Source: Seriola aureovittata (lineage: Eukaryota; Chordata; Actinopteri; Carangiformes; Carangidae). Taken from it: a stretch of DNA of 64,000 bases. How positions within the stretch are numbered: the stretch's first letter is position 1; every line of letters starts with the position of its first letter. Position numbers and translations under genes: made by a program. This document shows positions 20,974 through 31,129 of this stretch, piece by piece. The notes under the pieces were generated by a model, which ran no database searches, was not told where the DNA came from, and saw nothing but the letters and a program-made list of their open reading frames with translations. Location: assembly GCF_021018895.1 (NCBI RefSeq), contig NC_079371.1, positions 15,308,001 to 15,372,000 on the forward strand, written 5' to 3'.

Positions 20974-23427
20974 CTCTAAAGGAGAGTCTGGTTCATCCAG
21001 GATGCTCTTTTCGTTCTGTATCCGCTGCATCGTCCCTGTAGAACTGGGGTCCATTATCAGCACGTTCTGACTACCAGCTCTGCCGAACTTACAGTCACTC
21101 TTTCTGGAGTCAGTCGTCCTGCACACCTCGTAGTTGTACACGTGTTGGAGAGTCCCTGTCCCCAAAGTGTCTGAGTAACGTGGTGGATAATATGGAATCA
21201 CAGGGAGATTGGAGTGATACAGGATGCGAGACTGTCTCCATCTGTAGATTTTCACTGATATAATAACCACTAAACACGTGATGAAGAGGAAGGAAACTAC
21301 AGCCAGAGCCAACACTAAGTAAAAAGTCAGGTTGTCATTGTACTCCTTGTCGTGTGTAAAGTCAGTGAACTCAGACAGCACTTCAGGGAAGCTGTCCGCC
21401 ACCGCCACGTTAACAATGACTGTAGCTGAACGAGAGGGCTGCCCGTTGTCCTCCACTATAACAGTCAGTCTTTGTTTCACTGCATCTTTATCAGTAACTT
21501 GGCGGATAGTTCTTATTTCTCCATTCTGTAAGCCCACTTCAAACAGCGCCCTGTCTGTGGCTTTCTGCAGTTTATAGGAGAGCCAGGCATTCTGTCCACA
21601 GTCCACATCAACAGCCACCACTTTAGTCACCAGATAGCCCACATCTGCTGAACGAGGCACCATTTCAGCCACCAGAGAGCCACCAGTCTGGACTGGGTAC
21701 AGAACCTGAGGAGGGTTGTCGTTCTGGTCCTGGATCAGTATTTTCACAGTCACATTACTACTAAGTGGAGGAGAGCCTCCATCCTGCGCTTTGACTACTA
21801 GCTGAAGCTGTTTAATTTGCTCATAATCAAAGGAGCGAACCGCGCTAAGAACTCCAGTTTCAGAGTTTAAAGACACGTAAGTAGAAACTGGACTACCACT
21901 GACCTGTGTGTCCTCTAAAACATACGAGATTCTGGCGTTTTGGTTCCAATCAGTGTCCCTTGCGCTCACAGAAAATATTGAACTCCCAGGAGAATTATTC
22001 TCTATGATGTGAGCAGAATAGATGCTTTTATCAAATACAGGTGCGTTGTCGTTCACGTCGGAGATTTTAAGATGTAATTTTGTTGAGCTAGAAAGTGGGG
22101 GAGATCCAAAATCAGTGGCTGTTATTGATATGTTATATTCTGAGATAGACTCTCGATCAAAATGTTGATCTGAAATCAAATTGTAATAGTTTGTTAAAGA
22201 TGACTCTACTTTAAAGGGGAGTTTACCATCTATAGAACATTGGATTTGCCCATTTTTCTCAGAATCTGCATCTTTTACGTTCAAAATAGCAATCGTTGTA
22301 CCAAGACGTGCGTCCTCAGATACTGGACTCGAAAATGACATAATATTTATAACTGGGGCATTGTCATTGACATCAGTAACATCCAATATAACTTTACTTG
22401 TCCCAGTTAGACCACCCTGATCCTTAGCCTCTACCCTCACTTCGTATCTTCTATCTTTCTCATAATCTATTTGACCAGACACAGAAATCGTTCCGGTATT
22501 TTCATCAATACTGAAAATATCTGCTGCGCTTCCTTTGATTTTAGACAAACTGTAAACAATTAATCCATTTGTACCACTGTCGGCATCTGTAGCATTTACT
22601 GTAATAATGCTTGTGCCTCTCATGGTGTTTTCCATCATAGATGCTTTATACACTGACTGGTTAAATACTGGAGCATTGTCATTGGCATCTAACACAGTGA
22701 CATCTATATTGACTGTACCGGATCTCTGTGGTGTCCCTCCGTCTACTGCGATTAATTTTAAAGACAAATGTGGACGTTGTTCCCTGTCTAAAGGCTTCTG
22801 AAGCACCATTTCAACATATTTACTTCCGTCTGGATTTGCATGTTGCTTCAAAATAAAATTGTCATTTGGTGACAAAACATAATCTTGCAATCCGTTCAGT
22901 CCCACATCTAGATCCTCTGCACTCTGCAGTGGAAACTGTACTCCAACAACAGCTGATTCACTTATTTCAAAACTGACAGTTTTATCTTTGTTTGGGAAGA
23001 CGGGAGCGTGATCATTTATATCCAAAACCTCAACAGTTATTCTGTGCAGTTCCATAGGATTTTCTAAAATCACCTCAAAGCTGAAGCTGCATGGCGTTAC
23101 GTCTCCACAGAGCTGCTCTCGGTCTATTCTCTCATTCACGACTAGAATCCCTTTGTCTGTCTTCAGCTCGGTGTACTGGATGCTTTCTCCGGTCACGATG
23201 CGGGCCCGCCCAGAACGGAGTCTCTTCAGATCTAAACCAAGATCTTGCGCTACATTACCAATAACAGAGCCCTTCTTCATCTCTTCTGGTATAGAATAAC
23301 GAATCTGGCCACCTACCATGTTAACCACATGAAGCAGCAACATAAGCAGTCCTATTTGCCGTCGCAATCCAACAAATAATCGCCATCTTAAGGATATGTA
23401 CGTGGAAGATCTTCGAGTTGACATCAT
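20974..23427 (-). CDS. Protocadherin variable exon VE7
   Basis: Complete exon of 818 codons from the MMSTRRSSTYISL start at 23427; signal core IGLLMLLLHVV, then QIRYSIPEE. Six cadherin repeats, membrane helix and the standard sub-array A cytoplasmic segment ending SPLE at a GTTAGT donor. It is the closest relative of VE6, with differences mainly in EC2-EC4. One odd change: the conserved DVDSGQNAW of EC6 is DVDCGQNAW, adding an unpaired cysteine in the repeat that makes cis contacts in clustered protocadherins. CSE is 222 bp upstream. Confidence 0.96.
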
Positions 23428-23648
23428 GGCAACAAAGAATAGCAAGGGGTGATTTAACTCCGATCGATATGATGGCAAAGCTTGTTCTGAAATATCCGTT
23501 TCCTGGTTGCTCTAAACAAGTTTTCAAGGTTTACATGAACAGGACATGTTCGCCTCAAACCTCCAACAAAACAGAGAGAGGCTGCTTCACTGTGTAGTCA
23601 GTTAGGGGATGGATTGAATGACGACACAACATAGAAAATATTTTACTG

Positions 23649-23670
23649 ACCAACAGCGTCCCTTAGAGCC
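23649..23670 (-). promoter_or_regulatory. CSE-like promoter element of VE7
   Basis: The plus strand reads accaacagcgtcccttagag then cc, as in VE6; 222 bp upstream of the VE7 start. Confidence 0.77.
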
Positions 23671-24507
23671 TAAAAAGTGAACACCAGATAAAGGTAAGAC
23701 TGCATTTGGTATAACACTAAAATAGAGTGACACAATTAACACGTGCCTATCTATTTTTCATAGACGACGAGTTTAAGGCAATATTTGCAAATAAAAGCAT
23801 TTATACTACAGGAGACCGTTATAAATAAAGCAGCCGTTCTTACGGGGAATAAAACATTCACATGATATATTCCACAAATGATTTATCTTTAAGAAAATAG
23901 ACACGTTTTAATTGTATCACGGCAGCAATGCGTCATAATAAAGCATTCGCTTACAAAGTGTTCGATTAGCGCTAATATTGGAATTAAGCTGACTCCTATG
24001 TAATATATCATTGTGCAAAGTTCTGCATGAGGATTTTTGTTTAATGATGAAATGCCTTACTAATGTAAGGAACAGGCTATAGTGTAACTTTCATATACCT
24101 TACTGCAACGAAATATTAGGTTATGGAAATCAGAGCAATGTATTTGTTGCCTTTAACCTGTTTATAGTGTTCTGTCATTTGGGATTAGTCAGCGTTAATA
24201 TTTATATTGATTAATAATAATTAAAATCTTAACTAAGACTTCACTAACATTATGGCTACTTGGTGCTTTTAGATGTCTAATCTAAACCACACTCTCGCCA
24301 CCCTTTAAACGCGTGGATATTAAGCGAATAAAAAGGTTAGCCTTAAATGTTGTAGCCTACACAAAGATTAAGTATAAAAAGTACTTCTGCCATTCAAAAT
24401 GTGTACACATGAAGTTATGGGATACAATTTGACAGTTAAATAGTCTACTGTGTTTTCTATTGTTAAATCTTGCAGAAGCAGAATTCATGTCAATGATGCA
24501 AGGCAGC

Positions 24508-24528
24508 TGAGCTGTCCATGGTGCTGAA
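24508..24528 (-). promoter_or_regulatory. RE1/NRSE site downstream of VE8
   Basis: In gene orientation TTCAGCACC, AT gap, GGACAGCTCA; left half and GGACAGC core perfect. It lies ~120 bp downstream of the VE8 donor. Confidence 0.72.
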
Positions 24529-24647
24529 GATGACATCAGAGTGTGTAACTGCTTATAATGAATTTAGCTACAAATAACAAAACTAATAAACCCACACCAA
24601 AAACAGAGAAACAAAGACGCACAAACGATGGTAAACTGTCAACTAAC

Positions 24648-27091
24648 CTCTATAGGAGAGTCTGGTTCATCCAGGATGCTCTTTTCATTCTGTATCCGCT
24701 GCATCGTCCTGTAGAACTGGGGTCCATTATCAGCACGTTCTGGCTACCAGCTCTGCCGAACTTACAGTCACTCTTTCTGGAGTCAGTTGTCCTGCACACC
24801 TCGTAATTGTACACGTGTTGGAGAGTCCCTGTCCCCAAAGTGTCTGAGTAACGTGGTGGATAATATGGAATCACAGGGAGATTGGAGTGATACAGGATGC
24901 GAGACTGTCTCCATCTGTAGATTTTCACTGATATAATAACCACTAAACACGTGACGAAGAGGAAGGAAACTACAGCCAGGGCCAACACTAAGTAAAAAGT
25001 CAGGTTGTCATTGTACTCCTTGTCATGTGTAAAGTCAGTGAACCCTGACAGCACTTCAGGGAAGCTGTCTGCCACCGCCACGTTAACAATTACTGTAGCT
25101 GAACGAGAGGGCTGCCCGTTGTCCTCCACTATAACAGTCAGTCTTTGTTTCACTGCATCTTTATCAGTAACTTGGCGGATAGTTCTTATTTCTCCATTCT
25201 GTAAGCCCACTTCAAACAGTGCCCTGTCTGTGGCTTTCTGCAGTTTATAGGAGAGCCAGGCATTCTGTCCAGAGTCCACATCAACAGCCACCACTTTAGT
25301 CACCAGATAGCCCACATCTGCTGAACGAGGCACCATTTCCGCCACCAGAGAGCCACCAGTCTGGACTGGATACAGGACCTGAGGAGGGTTGTCGTTCTGG
25401 TCCTGGATCAGTATTTTCACAGTCACATTGCTACTGAGTGGAGGAGAGCCTCCATCCTGCGCTTTGACGATGAATACAAGTTCTTTGACCTGCTCATAAT
25501 CATATGAACTAACTGCACGAATGACTCCGTTTTCTGCATTTACAGAAACATATTGAGATACTGGAGACCCACTAATCTCGCACTCTTCTAAAATGTAAGA
25601 AACACGGGCGTTCTGGTTTTCATCAGGATCTTTTGCATTAACGCTTAGTACAGAGATGCCAGGGGAGTTATTCTCTCCAATCAAAGCACTATAAAAGCTT
25701 CGTGGAAATATTGGGGCATTATCATTGACATCAGAGACCTTTAGATAAAAGGTTCTTTTAGATGAGAGGGGAGGTGATCCTGCGTCTGAGGCGATAACAG
25801 TGATGTTGCATTCTGACAGATGTTCACGATCTAATCCAGCATCAGTTATCAATGCATAATAATTTCTCACGTTTGATTTAATTTTAAAAGGAACACCGCC
25901 TTCAATTGTACATCTTACTTGACCGTTTTCACCCGAATCAACATCTTTAACATTAATTATGCCAATAGTGGTACCAGCAGGGGAGTCTTCAGACACAGGG
26001 CTCGTGAATGACATAACGTTAATGACCGGAGCGTTATCATTTACATCGATAACCTCAATTTCAACTTTGCTCGAATCTGTCAGTCCTCCTTGATCTTTAG
26101 CTTCAACCCTGAACTCAATTTTTTTGTCTTTTTCAAAATCTAATTCCCGTGCCACAAAAATTCTTCCTGTAACCTCATCTATGTCGAACAAATCAGCTAT
26201 TCCTGCTCTTGATTTTGAGAAGAAAAATGTTACTCTACCGTACGAACCGCTATCTACATCGCTTGCATTCACAGTGACAATGTGAGTGCCTTTTGGTGCA
26301 TTTTCAATCACTGTGGCTTTGTACACCGATTGATTAAACACAGGAGCATTATCATTGGCATCTAAGATGTTAACATCTATATTTACTGTTCCCGATCTCT
26401 GTGGATTTCCGCCATCAACGGCCAACAGTTTTAAAGACAGGCGTGGCTGTTCTTCCCTGTCTAAAGGTTTCTGAAGCACCATTTCAGCATATTTACTTCC
26501 GTCCGGATTAACATGTTGTTTTAAAGCAAAATTGTCGTTCGGAGTTAATATGTAGTTCTGCAGCCCGTTTCCCCCAACATCAGCATCGTCAGCACTCTCT
26601 AAAACAAAACGAGAGCCAAGTGCAGCTGACTCACTTATTTCAAATTCCAGGTGACTGTTTTGAAAAGTGGGAGCATTGTCGTTTACGTCCAAAACCTCTA
26701 TGGTCACAGGGTGCAACTCCATCGGTTTTTCCAGCAAAATCTCAAAGGTGAAGCTGCACGGTGCCACGTCTCCACAAAGCTGCTCCCGGTCTATTCTCTC
26801 ATTCACGACTAAAGTCCCTTTGTCTGTCTTAAGCTCGGTGTACTGGATGTTTTCTCCGGTCACGATACGGGCCCGACCAGAACGGAGCCTTTTCAGATCC
26901 AAACCAAGATCTTGTGCCACGTTACCAACAAGGGAACTTTTCTTCATCTCCTCTGGGATAGAGTACCGGATCTGTGCCTCCGTTTGATTAAGAAAAACAA
27001 ACTGTAACACAAACAAGTACACTGCCCCTCGCAATCGCCCAGAAAATCGCCATCTTACACCTCTATCTCGATGATGTTCTGTAAAAGCCAT
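24648..27091 (-). pseudogene. Protocadherin variable exon VE8 with 1-nt deletion near the donor
   Basis: The ATG at 27091 (MAFTEHHRDRG, signal core AVYLFVLQFVFL) opens a normal exon: six cadherin repeats, membrane helix and most of the cytoplasmic segment. At about 24707-24709 a C run is one base short relative to siblings (gtcctgtag versus gtccctgtag). The exon length is 2444, not a multiple of 3, whereas all other complete exons are. After the deletion about 18 shifted residues are read before a TAG at 24650-24652, two bases before the GTTAGT donor at 24647. The product would keep the adhesive ectodomain and membrane anchor but could not include the constant cytoplasmic domain, and later junctions would expose the mRNA to decay. 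A base-call error in a C run is possible. Confidence 0.88.
24705..24710 (-). other. Site of 1-nt deletion in VE8
   Basis: The C run is one base shorter than in VE2-VE7 and VE9 at the matching place; no compensating indel is visible before the splice donor. Confidence 0.85.
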
Positions 27092-27310
27092 GTGAAAACT
27101 GGGTATTCAAGCAAACCGAGCAATGGATGGAAGATTTCAACCCAGTAAGGAAAACGCATATATTCCAGGTTAATTAGATGAGCACGAGGAGTGGAAATGA
27201 ACCTTGTATCAGATGAGTCCCAGCTCGTATGAAGATCATCTCTTACAAAACGCAGTAAGAGGGGAGGGAACGAGTCTGCCTCACAATGTAAGGTTGAATT
27301 GATTTAACAG

Positions 27311-27331
27311 GCAACAGCGTCTCTTACAGGC
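27311..27331 (-). promoter_or_regulatory. CSE-like promoter element of VE8
   Basis: The plus strand reads gcaacagcgtctcttacagg, keeping the caacagcgtc core but with changes in the ttagag part; 220 bp upstream of the VE8 start. Confidence 0.65.
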
Positions 27332-27797
27332 TAAAATAGAAACTTGTATAACCAGACCCCCAACCCCATGAGTGTGGCGTTTCGGATGCTATTCTGTTAT
27401 TATCTATCATGGCACAACTGGCAATAGAAATACGTTTATGATTGCTCATTTTAATGCCAGGAATGTAGGTTTTCTGAAAGAAATGACAAAGTAGTTGAAT
27501 CAACATAGAGATAATGTTGTTTCTCCAATGCCTCTACCCAACATTAAAGGTTAAAATGTCTCTTTTCTGTTGGCAAAATGATAAATATGTAAGATGATCA
27601 ACCTTCGCCTCGTTAAAAACAACAGAAACAACAACTACTACTGAAAAAAGGAGACAGTAGTGAATGGACATGTGATTATGTCCATTTGGTGTTTTGGTAT
27701 TTAAAGTATTTTTATTCATAACAAGTTCCCTGGGAAGCTATAATAAAACAGACCTATTATTTATCAACCCATAACATGTACCATAATATAATTATGG

Positions 27798-27799
<2 letters not shown>

Positions 27800-27858
<59 letters not shown>
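27800..27858. repeat. (TAA)n microsatellite
   Basis: About 19 uninterrupted TAA units, followed by an AT-rich tail with a short (TAG)n run to about 27920. Confidence 0.95.
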
Positions 27859-27993
27859 TTAACAACAATAATATTATTATAAATAATATTATCATTATAA
27901 TTAGTAGTAGTAGTAGTAGTTGTTGTATAGAAGGTAGCATTTCCGATTAAAAATTATGAAGAAAATGGTTTCCTCATAAATTTTCAGTTAAGA

Positions 27994-28019
27994 GGAGCTG
28001 TCCGCACCATGGTGCTGAA
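27994..28019 (-). promoter_or_regulatory. Split RE1/NRSE-like site downstream of VE9 (7-nt gap)
   Basis: In gene orientation TTCAGCACC, then 7 nt (ATGGTGC), then GGACAGCTCC. Same expanded spacing as the site downstream of VE4, with a different filler. It lies ~65 bp downstream of the VE9 donor. Confidence 0.62.
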
Positions 28020-28082
28020 TAGAACTCTTGATTCCTGTTAAACTATGTTTGCAAAAGTAAATACTTTGCATATGCACCTCAC

Positions 28083-30494
28083 CTCTATAGGAGAGTCTGG
28101 TTCATCCAGGATGCTCTTTTCATTCTGTATCCGCTGCATCGTCCCTGTAGAACTGGGGTCCATTATCAGCACGTTCTGAATACCAGCTCTGCCGAACTTA
28201 CAGTCACTCTTTCTGGAGTCAGTCGTCCTGCATACCTCGTAATTGTACACGTGTTGGAGAGTCCCTGTCCCCAAAGTGTCTGAGTAACGTGGTGGATAAT
28301 ATGGAATCACAGGGAGATTGGAGTGATACAGGATGCGAGACTGTCTCCATCTGTAGATTTTCACTGATATAATTACCACTAAACACGTGATGAAGAGGAA
28401 GGAAACTACAGCCAGAGCCAACACTAAGTAAAAAGTCAGGTTGTCATTGTACTCCTTGTCGTGTGTAAAGTCAGTGAACTCCGACAGCACTTCAGGGAAG
28501 CTGTCAGCCACCGCCACGTTAACAATGACTGTAGCTGAACGAGAGGGCTGCCCGTTGTCCTCCACTATAACAGTCAGTCTTTGTTTCACTGCATCTTTAT
28601 CAGTGACTTGGCGGATAGTTCTTATTTCTCCATTCTGTAAGCCCACTTCAAACAGCGCCCTGTCTGTGGATTTCTGCAGTTTATAGGAGAGCCAGGCATT
28701 CTGTCCAGAGTCCACATCAACAGCCACCACTTTAGTCACCAGGTAGCCCACATCTGCTGAACGAGGCACCATTTCAGCCACCAGAGAGCCACCAGTCTGG
28801 ACTGGGTACAGAACCTGAGGAGGGTTGTCATTCTGATCTTGGACACGCACAATAACTGTTGTGTTAGTAATCAGTGGTGGTGAGCCTCCATCTTGCGCTT
28901 TAACTGGTATTTTGTACTCTTTGACTTGTTCATAATCAAGTGAACGCAAAGACTGAATCATTCCACTTTCCGTATTAATGGAGAAGTATGAGGAGACAGG
29001 GTTTCCATTAACCTCGCTGTCAATAAGAAAATATGATATGCGTGCATTCTGACCCTGATCTGGATCAGTTGCATAGATCTGCAACAGAGCGATACCAGGA
29101 GAATTATTTTCCATTACTTTAGTGCTGTAAACACTTTGGCCGAAAGCCGGTGCGTTGTCGTTAATATCAGTAACTTCTAAAACGACAGCTTTTTTGCTTG
29201 ATAAGGCAGGCAAGCCCTCATCTGTGGCAGTGAGAGTGATATTGTACTTGGAACGTTTTTCTCGGTCGAGGTTTTGTTCTGTGACCAATGTGTAATAGTT
29301 TCTGAGAGATGATTTGATTTTGAAAGGGAGATTTTCATCTATATTTATATGGACCTGTCCGTTTTTACCGGAATCTTTATCTTGGACGCTTATCAACGCC
29401 ACAACTGTACCGGGAGCAGAATCTTCTGAAATCTTACCCGAATATGAAGCCAATGTGATGACTGGACTATTATCATTCACATCTGCTATCTCGATAATTA
29501 ATGTGCTGGCGCCCACTAAACCCCATGGATCTTTTGCTTGAAGGTTTATTTCGTAATATTGAGAAACCTCGTAATCAATGTCACCGATGAGTTTAACCTC
29601 TCCCGTGTAAGAATTTATTTCGAAAGGACAAGAGGAATCCTCTTCCAGGTGGGTGAAAAAATATGTCACGTTACCATTGTAACCTTGGTCCACATCTACG
29701 GCACTGACTGTGGCAATAACTGTGCCTCGAAAAACATTTTCCAAGGCAGACACTTTGTATAAAGGCTGAGTAAAAACGGGTGCGTTGTCGTTTGCATCCA
29801 GAACAGACACATGTATCCTCACTGTCCCAGACCTCTGCGGTTCCCCACCATCGGCAGCCGTCAATATGAGCGCATGTTCGCTTTGCTTTTCGCGGTCCAA
29901 ACCACTCTGAAGCATCATTTCAGCGTATTTACTCCCATCTGCTCGAGTGTGTTGTTTGAGGACAAAATGATCGTTTGCTTTTAAAGAGTAACTTTGCAGT
30001 GAGTTTATTCCTACATCAGGATCAGCTGCATTATCAAGCAAGAATACAGTCCCTATGGGCGTGGATTCGCTGATTTCCAAATTAATTTCCTTTTTGGGAA
30101 AAACAGGAGCGTGATCGTTTACATCCTGTATTTCGATGGTAATGGAAAACAATTCAAGTGGATCTTCTAGGACAATTTCTAGACTAAAGCTACACGGAGA
30201 TTTTTTGGCGCATAATTTTTCTCTGTCAATCCTTTCATTGACAATAATATGTCCTTTGTTCTGGTTCAGCAAGACATACTGGTTATCACCATCGATAACA
30301 AGTCGAGCCCGACCAGAAACCAACCTTTTTACATCCAGGCCCAGGTCTTTTGCAACGTCTCCGACAAACAGCCCTTTCCTCATCTCCTCTGGAACCGAAT
30401 AACGAATTTGTCCACTAACCGCAGCAACAACGCAGAAAAGCAAAATGGATACTGTCCAATCCAATGATGTGCGTTTGCTCTTTGGAGTATCCAT
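28083..30494 (-). CDS. Protocadherin variable exon VE9
   Basis: Complete exon of 804 codons. The ATG at 30494 (MDTPKSKRTSLDW) starts a signal peptide with core VSILLFCVVAAVSG before QIRYSVPEE. Six cadherin repeats, membrane helix and cytoplasmic segment ending DEPDSPIE (I for the usual L) at a GTGAGG donor. EC1-EC5 are strongly diverged from VE2-VE8 (EC1 has GDVAKDLGLDVKRL and LLNQNKGHIIV), yet from NDNPPQVLYPVQTGG to the end it is nearly identical to them. The nucleotide switch is abrupt at about 28827, as expected of gene conversion. Its upstream box is a decayed CSE. Confidence 0.96.
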
Positions 30495-30746
30495 TTCTTC
30501 CAATGAACATCAGATCCAAAATAACACCGTTATCCGTTTAGGGAGCGGGGCGTCGTGTCTCGCTCACAATATGTACCACATATGTATTTTGGATAGTCTA
30601 CTGTGAAATCCACAATGCAACCCTCCAAACTACAGCCTTTGTAGGATATATGCACACAGTCACCGACTGTTTCCCTCAAAGGCGGGTGGGGACAATGTCT
30701 CTGAGATAAGGCCGATGTTATACATGTCTCCTTAGGCAACAGCACC

Positions 30747-30762
30747 ACCAACAGTGACTAAG
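30747..30762 (-). promoter_or_regulatory. Decayed CSE-like element of VE9
   Basis: The plus strand accaacagtgactaag is at the right distance (253 bp) but the AGCG core is AGTG and the cttagag part is altered. Assigned mainly by position. Confidence 0.35.
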
Positions 30763-31008
30763 TTAAACAACATCAGTAAACCACAGTGGACCAATGCTCC
30801 ACTGTCTATCTAGTCAGTGTATCGAAACTTTACAGCTCTTTCTGCCTAATCTTTAATGGCGCTGAGCTTCAACATCAAAATCTTTGTTCTTTGTATCTTT
30901 GTATTGTGTTGGGAAGTGCAACAGCTCCATACTCTCAAATGTAAGAGAGTGAGCTGATGAGTTTGATAGACAATATACTGAAGACCAAATTAAAGTAAGT
31001 AAAATGGT

Positions 31009-31129
<121 letters not shown>

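Larger units (their letters stand above)
23428..24647. other. Spacer between VE7 and VE8 (duplicated unit copy 2)
   Basis: Non-coding and homologous to 19718-20973 over most of its length, with point changes and small indels. Holds the VE7 CSE and an RE1 site at 24508-24528. Confidence 0.6.
27092..28082. other. Spacer between VE8 and VE9
   Basis: Non-coding, with the VE8 CSE, an ATA microsatellite with a degraded ATT/AGT tail, and a split RE1-like site near the VE9 donor. Confidence 0.5.

Noticed and set aside
307..28686. A recurrent 81-codon plus-strand open frame beginning MSLYS in VE1-VE9
   Set aside because: It is exactly antisense to the homogenised EC6/pre-membrane coding region. Its conservation follows from the sense strand, and it has no start context or domain of its own.
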